Shown here: one piece after another, positions 1-5,626 of the stretch | How positions within the stretch are numbered: position 1 is the stretch's first letter | How the letters are laid out: each line of letters starts with the position of its first letter | Assembly (NCBI GenBank): GCA_963922705.1 | Contig: CAWUJS010000084.1 | Coordinates: 1-7,880 of the forward strand | From: TMED27 sp963922705 | Lineage (GTDB): Bacteria > Pseudomonadota > Alphaproteobacteria > Micavibrionales > Micavibrionaceae | Length of the DNA: 7,880 nt | Reading direction: 5' to 3' | Notes under the pieces: model-generated | Told to the model about the DNA's origin: nothing | The model's database searches: none | The model's input: only the letters and a program-made list of their open reading frames with translations | Translations under genes and position numbers: made by a program

Positions 1-48
1 AGTGAAGCAATCCAGATTGCTTCGTCGGCTCTGCCTCCTCGCAATGAC
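1..48. repeat. Doublet-hairpin repeat, copy A (cut by window edge)
   Basis: This is the right part of a repeat whose left part lies outside the window. It shows GCAAT (7-11), linker CCAG, ATTGC (16-20), a 20-base loop containing a small GGC/GCC stem, GCAAT (41-45) and terminal GAC. It lies just downstream of the dxs stop codon. The same architecture recurs in the 2243-2589 array. Confidence 0.85.
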
Positions 49-62
49 GAATTGGGTTGGTT

Positions 63-2132
63 TTATGTTTTTCCTTGCAGTGAGGAGAGGATGGATGCTG
101 CAACCAAACCCGCCGTTTCGTATTGTTTTTTGGGATCGTCGTGATCCTGGAAAATGTCGGGGAGGGTGAGGGTTCGAATTTTTGGCATGTTGGCATGTTC
201 GAATGTTGGGTCATTATGAATGAATTCCAGCACAAGAGAGCCAAACCCGCCGCGAGAGCCTTCTTCGATTGTAATCAGGGTCTTGTGATTTTGGGCGAGG
301 GTGCGGATTAAATCTTCATCAAGGGGCTTGGCGAAGCGGGCATCGGCGACGGTGATTGTTTTGCCTTGCGCTTCAAGGTCTTTGGCGGCTTTTAAGGATT
401 CTTCAAGGCGGGTTCCGTAAGACAGGATGACGATGTCACCCTTTATGTCATGTGCGTCCTGTTTAGGCGGGGATGACGATTGTGTGGCGTAGGCAATATA
501 TCCTTTTCCAAGCGCAATTGGCGGGGTGTCTTTGTTAAAGGATATGCCTTCGCCTCTGGGGTATCTTAGTGCGATGGGGCCGTCATTATAGTCGGCGGCG
601 AAAGTGACCATGGCCTCTAATTCCTCGATGCTGCTGGCGGCCATGAGGGTCATGTTTGGCAGGCAGGCGAGATAAGCGATATCGAAGCTTCCGGCATGGG
701 TTGCGCCATCCGCGCCGACCAGCCCTGCGCGATCGATCATAAAGCGTACGGGGAGGTTTTGGATAGCGACATCATGCACGATTTGATCATAAGCGCGCTG
801 CAGAAATGTAGAATAGATGCAGGCGAATGGTTTCATGCCTTCTGCGGCGAGGCCTGCGGCAAAAGTGACGGCGTGTTGCTCGGCAATGCCGACATCGAAG
901 CTGCGCGCCGGGAAGTGTTCAGCGAATTTATCGCAGCCTGTACCATCCGGCATGGCGGCATTGATGGCGACAATGCGTTCATCCTTTTGCGCTTCCTTGA
1001 TGAGTTGACCCGCGAAAACGGATGTATAGGCGGGGGTGTTGGAGGTTCCCTTGACCTGATCGCCCGTAATAACATCGAATTTTTTAACGCCGTGCATTTT
1101 ATCGGCGGAATTTTCAGCCGGGGTGAAGCCTTTGCCTTTTTGGGTTTTGACATGGATGAGGAAAGGCCCTTCATGGTCGCTGTCTCGGGCATTGCGCAGG
1201 ACGGTGAGGAGTTGATCCATATCGTGTCCATCAACGGGGCCGATATAGTAAAATCCCATCTCTTCGAAAAATGAGCCGCCGCCTGCTGCGACGCGAACCC
1301 CTTCTTCGGCGCGTTTGGCGGCGTGGCGGATTGGGCCGGGTAATGCATCTGTGATTTTCTTGCCGAATTCGCGGGCATTGATATAGCCTTTGGAAGAGAC
1401 CATGCGTGTGAGATACCGCGACATAGCGCCCGTTGGTGGGGCGATGGACATTTCATTGTCATTGAGGATCACGATCAGGCGGCTCTTCATATCACCGGCA
1501 TTATTCATGGCTTCATAGGCCATACCCGCAGACATGGCGCCGTCGCCAATGACGGCGATGACGTGGTTTCCCTTGCCGTCATTTCGAAGCGTTAGCTGAG
1601 AAATCTCGTTGCTGTCATGAGATTCCTCCGCTTCGCGTTCGGAATGACATTGAAGTTTGAGGTCGCGGGCTACGGCCATGCCAAGTGCTGCGGAGATGCT
1701 GGTTGAGCTATGGCCTGCGCCGAAAGGGTCATATTCGGACTCACCGCGTTTGGTAAAGCCGGACAGGCCGCCGCCTTGGCGGATGGTTTCGATTTGATCT
1801 TTACGCCCGGTCAGAATTTTATGCGGGTAGCATTGGTGGCCAACATCCCAGATAAGCTTATCATCGGGCGTATCAAAGACCGCATGAATGGCGGTGGTTA
1901 GCTCGACAACGCCTAAACCTGCGCCGAGATGCCCACCTGTTTTGGAGACGGCTTTAATGACCGCGCTGCGCAGCTCATCGGCGAGGCTGCGCAGCTCTTC
2001 GTCGGATAATGGTTTCATATCCGCAGGGGTTTTGATTTTTGAGAGGATGGATGATGGAGGTTGGATGACGGAGGTGTCTTTTCCATTATCGATCATCTGA
2101 TCTTTATCATCCTTTTCATGCGGTTTTGCCAT
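63..2132 (-). CDS. dxs: 1-deoxy-D-xylulose-5-phosphate synthase with in-frame repeat insertions
   Basis: DXS condenses pyruvate with glyceraldehyde 3-phosphate, using thiamine diphosphate and Mg2+, to give 1-deoxy-D-xylulose 5-phosphate, the entry step of the MEP isoprenoid pathway. It acts in the cytosol as a dimer. Family landmarks in order: GHLGAGLGVVEL (67-78), the WDVGHQ region (95-100), GDGAMSAGMAYEAMNN with the ThDP/Mg motif (196-211), IGPVDGHD (297-304), GIAEQHAV with the catalytic Glu (415-422), the DRAGLVGADGATHAG region (467-481), RYPRGEG (523-529) and IEEGSRGGFGS near the C-terminus (622-632). At 689 residues it is about 45-50 longer than usual. The excess is about 27 residues at 160-189, about 12 at 549-563, and a longer charged N-terminus. 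The start is uncertain: no clear ribosome site precedes Met1, and Met13 (2096) is the alternative. No residue of the core motifs appears lost, so the enzyme is probably functional. Confidence 0.97.
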   Translation of the reverse strand: MAKPHEKDDKDQMIDNGKDTSVIQPPSSILSKIKTPADMKPLSDEELRSLADELRSAVIKAVSKTGGHLGAGLGVVELTTAIHAVFDTPDDKLIWDVGHQCYPHKILTGRKDQIETIRQGGGLSGFTKRGESEYDPFGAGHSSTSISAALGMAVARDLKLQCHSEREAEESHDSNEISQLTLRNDGKGNHVIAVIGDGAMSAGMAYEAMNNAGDMKSRLIVILNDNEMSIAPPTGAMSRYLTRMVSSKGYINAREFGKKITDALPGPIRHAAKRAEEGVRVAAGGGSFFEEMGFYYIGPVDGHDMDQLLTVLRNARDSDHEGPFLIHVKTQKGKGFTPAENSADKMHGVKKFDVITGDQVKGTSNTPAYTSVFAGQLIKEAQKDERIVAINAAMPDGTGCDKFAEHFPARSFDVGIAEQHAVTFAAGLAAEGMKPFACIYSTFLQRAYDQIVHDVAIQNLPVRFMIDRAGLVGADGATHAGSFDIAYLACLPNMTLMAASSIEELEAMVTFAADYNDGPIALRYPRGEGISFNKDTPPIALGKGYIAYATQSSSPPKQDAHDIKGDIVILSYGTRLEESLKAAKDLEAQGKTITVADARFAKPLDEDLIRTLAQNHKTLITIEEGSRGGFGSLVLEFIHNDPTFEHANMPKIRTLTLPDIFQDHDDPKKQYETAGLVAASILSSLQGKT
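447..477. repeat. Possible decayed palindrome inside dxs
   Basis: A 31-base stretch starts GTCAT (447-451), ends ATGAC (473-477) and has a small CCT/AGG stem inside. On the minus strand its first eight bases, GTCATCCC, equal the start of the reversed palindrome at 7814-7836. It encodes DXS residues near 552-562, in a loop about 12 residues longer than I expect for the family. This is suggestive only; the rest of the similarity is weak. Confidence 0.35.
1578..1648. repeat. Doublet-hairpin palindromic element inserted in frame in dxs
   Basis: The 71-base element has exact symmetry: GTC, ATTTC (1581-1585), a 14-base loop, GAAAT (1600-1604), a 17-base linker beginning CTC and ending GAG, ATTCC (1622-1626), a 14-base loop, GGAAT (1641-1645), GAC. 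It has the layout of the intergenic copies at 2331-2562, but its stem bases are changed on both sides. It is translated through as part of DXS residues about 160-186, between the ARDLK segment and the VIAVIGDG strand, where family members have only a few residues. No target-site duplication is obvious. In-frame palindromic insertions in proteins are known from Rickettsia (RPE elements); identity with those families is not claimed. Confidence 0.85.
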
Positions 2133-2242
2133 GCATGCTTGTTTAGCGTATTTGAGGGGGTAATGGCAAAGCTTTTGTCACGTTTTTTCGTTCACGCCAT
2201 GATCGCAAAGAAGCCGCAACGGGTGCATTACCAGATTTTATA

Positions 2243-2315
2243 GTCATTGGCGATGAGCTTTTAGCGACGAAGCGACAAGATTGCTCCCACCTGTTTTCAC
2301 AGGTGTCGCAATGAC
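2243..2315. repeat. Doublet-hairpin repeat, copy C1
   Basis: The left half is degenerate (GTCATTGG at 2243-2250). The right half is well formed: ATTGC (2280-2284), an inner stem CACCTG (2288-2293) with CAGGTG (2300-2305) around a six-base loop, then GCAAT (2308-2312) and GAC. The inner stem sequence differs from every other copy, yet it still pairs. Confidence 0.75.
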
Positions 2316-2330
2316 AATCCCGTTTTATCC

Positions 2331-2395
2331 GTCATTGCGAACGCAGTTATACAATCTTTTTTAGACTGCTTCGTCACAATGTTCCTCGCAGTGAC
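2331..2395. repeat. Doublet-hairpin repeat, copy C2
   Basis: GTC and ATTGC (2334-2338) begin the left hairpin, which closes imperfectly with ACAAT (2351-2355). The right hairpin is ACTGC (2365-2369) with GCAGT (2388-2392), then GAC. The right stem carries a paired substitution relative to ATTGC/GCAAT, so pairing is kept while the bases differ. Confidence 0.8.
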
Positions 2396-2409
2396 GTTTC
2401 TTTCATTGC

Positions 2410-2490
2410 GTCATTGCGAGCGTATGCGAAGCAATCTATTCACCGTTAAGGGGATTGCCGCGTCAGGCCTTTGGCCTTCCTCGCAATGAC
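2410..2490. repeat. Doublet-hairpin repeat, copy C3
   Basis: This is the most complete copy, 81 bases. GTC, ATTGC (2413-2417), a 13-base loop and GCAAT (2431-2435) form the left hairpin. After an 18-base linker, ATTGC (2454-2458), a 24-base loop and GCAAT (2483-2487) form the right hairpin, followed by GAC. Inside the right loop, AGGCC (2465-2469) pairs with GGCCT (2473-2477) around TTT. The ends GTCATTGCGA and TCGCAATGAC are inverted repeats of each other. Confidence 0.9.
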
Positions 2491-2496
2491 GCTGTT

Positions 2497-2562
2497 GTCA
2501 TTGCGAACGTAGTGAATCAATCCAGATTGCCACGTCAGGCCCTTGGCCTTCCTCGCAATGAC
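2497..2562. repeat. Doublet-hairpin repeat, copy C4
   Basis: GTC and ATTGC (2500-2504) pair imperfectly with TCAAT (2517-2521). After the CCAG linker, ATTGC (2526-2530), a 24-base loop and GCAAT (2555-2559) form the right hairpin, then GAC. The inner AGGCC/GGCCT stem has loop CTT instead of TTT. It lies six bases after copy C3. Confidence 0.88.
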
Positions 2563-2568
2563 ATTTAC

Positions 2569-2589
2569 GTCACTTGCGCTTACAATGAC
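2569..2589. repeat. Minimal palindrome, copy C5
   Basis: This 21-base palindrome begins GTCACTTG and ends CAATGAC, pairing with one bulged base. It looks like a collapsed remnant of the neighbouring repeats. The gap from 2133 to 2626 otherwise holds no coding region I can support and no terminator with a T-run. Confidence 0.45.
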
Positions 2590-2626
2590 GATAAAATAAT
2601 TTCTATTGTCGACAAAAGCTATTATA

Positions 2627-2899
2627 TCAAGACATTTTCATGCTGGGAGTAGGTGGGTTCATATCTATATTGGCTTGGATGGTTGGTGCTATTTCTGGGG
2701 CGGGGGCGGTTTGCGGTAAGACAGCGCTGAAGTTTGCGCCATCTCTCATGCCGCCAACGGCTTCGATACCGTCTTGCAAGAATTGTGCGAGCATGGCTGT
2801 ATCAGCAAGTCCTATGGCAGCATTCATCGGATCGCTGGCATTATTTTCGTCTATTAGCCCTGCTTCTTTCAGCAAAGGTTTGAAAAAGCCCATGAACAT
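2627..2899 (-). CDS. Small protein of unknown function, 90 aa
   Basis: I do not recognise this protein. The start is supported by AAGGA on the minus strand (complement of 2907-2911) seven bases before the ATG, the same kind of ribosome site as xseB, ispA and the SPFH gene. Residues about 1-55 look helical and alternate small and hydrophobic residues (FFKPLLKEAGL, then AAIGLADTAMLAQFLQDGIEAV). The tail from about 62 is rich in Pro, Ala and Met and looks disordered. There is no signal peptide and no cysteine. A 106-codon plus-strand frame overlaps it but has no ribosome site, so I prefer the minus strand. The leader is made of repeat fragments (2917-2980). The gene sits between the repeat array and another small gene, in the stretch that separates ispA from dxs. 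Confidence 0.55.
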   Translation of the reverse strand: MFMGFFKPLLKEAGLIDENNASDPMNAAIGLADTAMLAQFLQDGIEAVGGMRDGANFSAVLPQTAPAPEIAPTIQANIDMNPPTPSMKMS

Positions 2900-2916
2900 A
2901 ATCTATTCCTTTTTAA

Positions 2917-2980
2917 TTCCTCGCAATGACGTTTCTTTCATTGCGTCATTGCGAACGTAGTGAAGCAATCCAGGTTGCCG
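2917..2980. repeat. Doublet-hairpin repeat fragments D1 and D2
   Basis: A right-end fragment TCGCAATGAC (2921-2930) is followed by a left half: GTC, ATTGC (2948-2952), a 12-base loop, GCAAT (2965-2969), CCAG, then the start of a right stem as GTTGC (2974-2978), after which the copy stops. The 41 bases at 2917-2957 match 2382-2422 at 39 positions, including the non-repeat spacer between two copies, so the pair was duplicated as a unit. The fragment lies in the leader of the 90-aa gene. The AT-rich stretch 2991-3021 just beyond it contains a minus-strand TATAAT (complement of 2994-2999) but no convincing -35. Confidence 0.8.
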
Positions 2981-3021
2981 CATCTTCATGAATATTATAT
3001 TAAAATTTTATAAAGATTTCG

Positions 3022-3315
3022 TTAATTGCTATATTGTGTCGCAACGCCTAGGGGAACCCAGACGGCGCTTAAGGGCTTTGAGATATCATCATTTTCAACA
3101 TGCACGAGGAGGATTTTATCTTCTTTGCAGATGCGTTCATAAATTGCCTGATCGAGCTGATCAAGCCTTAAAAATTGCTCCTGGCTGTCCTTATCAAAGA
3201 TATTAAGCTGCATCATTTCCACATCAAAACTCGCCCATTCCGGTTGTATCGTCAGAGCCTCGCCGTAGATAAAAGCGATTTGATTATGGGTATTTAGGAT
3301 AACCGATGCATTCAT
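3022..3315 (-). CDS. Hypothetical protein, 97 aa
   Basis: I do not recognise this protein. Its composition is that of a folded soluble protein: mixed hydrophobic and acidic residues, two Trp, one Cys and no membrane segment. It starts with a probable beta-strand (ASVILNTHNQIAFIYGEAL), continues with a helical acidic middle (about 45-67) and ends with strands around ILLVHVE and AVWVPLGVA. There is no clear ribosome site before the ATG; the upstream minus-strand bases are AT-rich with no AGGA. The gene lies on the operon strand between the SPFH gene and the 90-aa gene. No frame on the other strand competes convincingly. It is probably real, but the start is uncertain. Confidence 0.5.
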   Translation of the reverse strand: MNASVILNTHNQIAFIYGEALTIQPEWASFDVEMMQLNIFDKDSQEQFLRLDQLDQAIYERICKEDKILLVHVENDDISKPLSAVWVPLGVATQYSN

Positions 3316-3412
3316 AAAGAATAGGTTATCACGTTTCCACGTTTAACGCCCATGGCATTTGCATTTGAAATCATGAATAGTATGTGGATGTGTTTTCCAA
3401 CGCCCGAATGGT

Positions 3413-3506
3413 CGCACGCTTTATGCGTGTGATCAAACACGCAGCACGCATCCTAACGAAAGTCACAATCTCAAATTGTAAAGACCCTGAATTAAATCCA
3501 GGATGC
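3413..3506. other. Palindrome-dense stretch just downstream of the SPFH gene
   Basis: CGCACGC (3413-3419) pairs with GCGTGTG (3425-3431) including one G-T pair. GCGTGT (3425-3430) can instead pair with ACACGC (3437-3442), so the two hairpins exclude each other. GCATCCT (3448-3454) pairs with AGGATGC (3500-3506) across 45 bases. No T-run follows on the minus strand, so a standard terminator is not supported. It could be a structured 3' untranslated region or leader of the 97-aa gene. The rest of 3316-3412 shows nothing I can name. Confidence 0.35.
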
Positions 3507-3509
3507 AAG

Positions 3510-4478
3510 TTACATGTCTAAGGCTGATGGTTGTTGTGCAACGGTTGTAGCAGGTTTATTATTGTCCTGATCCTCGGTTTTATGGACGCGTAAGGCGGCC
3601 ATCACCTGGGGCATAACGCTTTTGTCAACGCCAGCATGTTCAAGTGCCATAACAACAAGATTGCCCTTTTCACCGACATCACGCATGGTGTCAAGGCGCA
3701 TTGCCTCTACCATAAAGGCATCTGCTGACGCATCGTCAACGCCAGCTTCAATAAGGGCTGCTCTTGTTTCGATATAACTCTCGGCAATGGATTTGCGGAA
3801 TGACTTGACGCCTTCGCCAATTAATTCATTGCGTTTCTGGTCGGCTTCTGCAGCTTTAACCATTTTAATATATTCTGCTTGTGCATCATTTATCGCTGCA
3901 TATTTTCTGCGTTCACTGGCGCGAACATCGTTATATGCCTGTTTTGTGCTGTCGTCCGGCTGTGGCTCGTCAATAACAATGCGTGAAACTGTTATGCCGT
4001 AATCTTCCAGTTCCGATTTAACGCTATTAATAACAGCGTTACTGATTTCCTGGCGTTCATCTAAGTATAATTCTTGGAAATCTTTTTTAGAAGTGTATTT
4101 TCTGACCTCTGCCGTTATGATATCTTTGATTTGCGTATTAGGGTTATTTGTATCGTAGAAGTATTTTGCCGTGTCTGAGACTGAGAATTGAATTGATATC
4201 GGTAAAGTAACAAACTGATCGTCGGTTGTTTTTGTATCAAGATTAGCGGGAATATACTGGATGGCTGTGGATACTCTTGCGTCAACACGGTCAATCAGTG
4301 GAATTTTAAAGTTTAGCCCAGAAGTTCTTGGTTTGCCTGTATATCTGCCAAAACGGCTAACCAGTGCTTCCTCGTTTTGGTCAACAGTAAAAGCTGAGGC
4401 GACTAAGGCTGTGGTCGCTGCAGCTACCGCGCCGGCAACTAATCCAAAATTGCTTGTTAGAGTGCTAAAATCTGTCAT
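3510..4478 (-). CDS. SPFH/Band 7 membrane protein, hypersensitive-induced-response (HIR) type
   Basis: SPFH (stomatin, prohibitin, flotillin, HflK/C) proteins form membrane-anchored rings that organise membrane patches and associated proteins or proteases. A single hydrophobic segment at about 11-30 should anchor this protein in the inner membrane, with an SPFH domain at about 31-175. A long charged helix at about 178-235 (AYNDVRASERRKYAAINDAQAEY and on) should form the coiled coil. The 220-275 stretch (GEGVKSFRKSIAES, then MRLDTMRDVGEKGNLVVMAL) resembles HIR-type proteins more than stomatin or HflC. The low-complexity tail from about 300 is rich in Gln, Asn, Thr and Pro. The length of 322 residues fits the family. 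The start is supported by AAGGA (complement of 4485-4489) six bases before the ATG. The gene lies between ispA and two small unknown genes. A link to isoprenoid-rich membrane domains is possible but inferred. Confidence 0.88.
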   Translation of the reverse strand: MTDFSTLTSNFGLVAGAVAAATTALVASAFTVDQNEEALVSRFGRYTGKPRTSGLNFKIPLIDRVDARVSTAIQYIPANLDTKTTDDQFVTLPISIQFSVSDTAKYFYDTNNPNTQIKDIITAEVRKYTSKKDFQELYLDERQEISNAVINSVKSELEDYGITVSRIVIDEPQPDDSTKQAYNDVRASERRKYAAINDAQAEYIKMVKAAEADQKRNELIGEGVKSFRKSIAESYIETRAALIEAGVDDASADAFMVEAMRLDTMRDVGEKGNLVVMALEHAGVDKSVMPQVMAALRVHKTEDQDNNKPATTVAQQPSALDM

Positions 4479-4540
4479 GTTTTATCCTTTTTTGCATATA
4501 TCCTCTAGGAAAATGCTAAATATTTGTTGGTAATGAAGCC

Positions 4541-4564
4541 CTCTTAAAATATTTTCATTAAGAG
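4541..4564. promoter_or_regulatory. 7-bp inverted repeat upstream of the SPFH gene
   Basis: CTCTTAA (4541-4547) and TTAAGAG (4558-4564) form a perfect 7-bp inverted repeat around a 10-base AT-rich centre, 63-86 bases before the SPFH start and about 86 bases after the ispA stop. It lacks a following T-run on the minus strand, so an operator is as likely as a weak terminator. No clear promoter was found in the 171-base gap. Confidence 0.3.
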
Positions 4565-4649
4565 TGCAAGCTGTTTATAAAGTCTTTGTCATTTATTATT
4601 CTTTATGATGCTAGCCGTAGGGTGAAGATGGTAAGGGGCAGGCGAGGGC

Positions 4650-5564
4650 TTACGCCCGTCTTTGGAGCACGTAATCGGCAAGTTCGCAGAGCATTTTCTC
4701 ACGTCCCTCGAATACCCTTAAGTGGCGTTTGGCCTGTGCGGCGAGCATTTCTGCGCGTGAGCGGGCGGCATCTTTGCCCATTGTGGACACAAAGGTTGCT
4801 TTTCCTGCGGCTTCGTCCTTGCCGGTATCTTTTCCGGTATCCTGCGGGTCGGCTTCGACATCCAGAATATCATCCGTGACCTGAAAAGCGAGGCCAAGGT
4901 CAAAGGCGTAATTACGGAGCGCGCGGCGTTGTGGTTCGCTTGCTTTACCAAGGATTGCACCGGCCTCGCAGGCAAAAGCCATGAGCTGCCCGGTTTTCAT
5001 GCGTTGCAGGCGGGAAATTTCCCCGGCATCAAATTCGATGTCATCACGTTCGGCGATAAGATCCAGCATTTGCCCGCCAACCATGCCGTGCCCGCCGGAT
5101 GCTTTTGCCAATGTGCGCACAAGCTCGGTTTGTACGAACGGGTCGGGATGCGTTTCCGGGTCTGCCAGAATTTCGAATGCGAGTGTCAGCAGGGCGTCCC
5201 CTGCGAGAATGGCAGTTGCTTCATCGAATTTTTTGTGCACGGTGGGTTTGCCGCGGCGCAAAGCTGCATTATCCATGGCTGGAAGGTCATCATGGATCAG
5301 CGAATAGCAATGCATGAATTCTATGGAGGCGGCTACGCGGCGGGCGCGCGAGGAATCGACATTGAACAGGAAGGCTGAATGGATGGCGAGAAACGGACGC
5401 AAGCGTTTACCGCCCGAAAGTGTGCCGTGGCGCATCGCATCATAAAGCGGGGCCTCTGCAAGGTCTGTCTGCGGGAGCAGGCGTTCTATTGTGCGGTTAA
5501 TCGCCTCGGTTACTTCATCCATTGCGGTTTGGAGTTCCGGGGATGCATCTCTTGGGCTAGGCAT
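4650..5564 (-). CDS. ispA: Farnesyl diphosphate synthase (polyprenyl synthetase family)
   Basis: This enzyme condenses IPP with DMAPP and then with geranyl diphosphate to make farnesyl diphosphate, the precursor of undecaprenyl phosphate, quinone side chains and other isoprenoids, in the cytosol. Motifs: GGKRLRP (51-57) for pyrophosphate binding, the first Asp-rich motif DDLPAMD (92-98) followed by RRGKPT (103-108), the GDALL segment (122-126), GGQMLDL (163-169), KTGQL (190-194) and the second Asp-rich motif DDILD (231-235). The acidic run usually found after the first motif is NAA here, but the DDxxxxD core is intact. A tetrapeptide TGKD is tandemly duplicated (243-250). The length of 304 fits the family. 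The start is supported by AAGGA (complement of 5571-5575) six bases upstream. The product works downstream of dxs and the MEP pathway. Confidence 0.95.
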   Translation of the reverse strand: MPSPRDASPELQTAMDEVTEAINRTIERLLPQTDLAEAPLYDAMRHGTLSGGKRLRPFLAIHSAFLFNVDSSRARRVAASIEFMHCYSLIHDDLPAMDNAALRRGKPTVHKKFDEATAILAGDALLTLAFEILADPETHPDPFVQTELVRTLAKASGGHGMVGGQMLDLIAERDDIEFDAGEISRLQRMKTGQLMAFACEAGAILGKASEPQRRALRNYAFDLGLAFQVTDDILDVEADPQDTGKDTGKDEAAGKATFVSTMGKDAARSRAEMLAAQAKRHLRVFEGREKMLCELADYVLQRRA

Positions 5565-5594
5565 GGAAATTCCTTCTAATTTCTATCTTTTTAC

Positions 5595-5621
5595 CACAGA
5601 TTTGCACGGATAAATACAGAT
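5595..5621. repeat. Three CACAGAT-type repeats at exact 10-bp period
   Basis: CACAGAT (5595-5601), CACGGAT (5605-5611) and TACAGAT (5615-5621) follow each other with starts 10 bases apart, just beyond the stop codon of the GxxExxY gene. I recall similar CACAGAT arrays beside GxxExxY genes in other bacteria; this is recollection, not a search result. They may mark the edge of the inserted cassette. Confidence 0.6.
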
Positions 5622-5626
5622 AATTG

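Noticed and set aside
696..1274. Plus-strand open frame of 192 codons inside dxs
   Set aside because: It is fully antisense to the well-conserved DXS reading frame, and its product has no recognisable domain. Typical shadow frame.
833..1462. Minus-strand open frame of 209 codons overlapping dxs
   Set aside because: It is a frame-shifted reading of dxs with skewed composition; the DXS motifs lie in the other frame.
2243..2589. CRISPR array
   Set aside because: The units are palindromes of unequal length with short irregular gaps. There are no constant repeats with unique spacers and no cas genes.
2455..2652. Plus-strand 65-codon frame
   Set aside because: Its product is a translation of repeat copies C3 and C4 (the LPRND-type peptide twice). 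It has no independent gene signal.
2640..2960. Plus-strand 106-codon frame opposite the 90-aa gene
   Set aside because: There is no ribosome site before its ATG and it runs into repeat sequence, while the minus-strand frame has a good AAGGA.
4541..4564. Intrinsic terminator of ispA
   Set aside because: The stem is AT-rich and no T-run follows on the minus strand.
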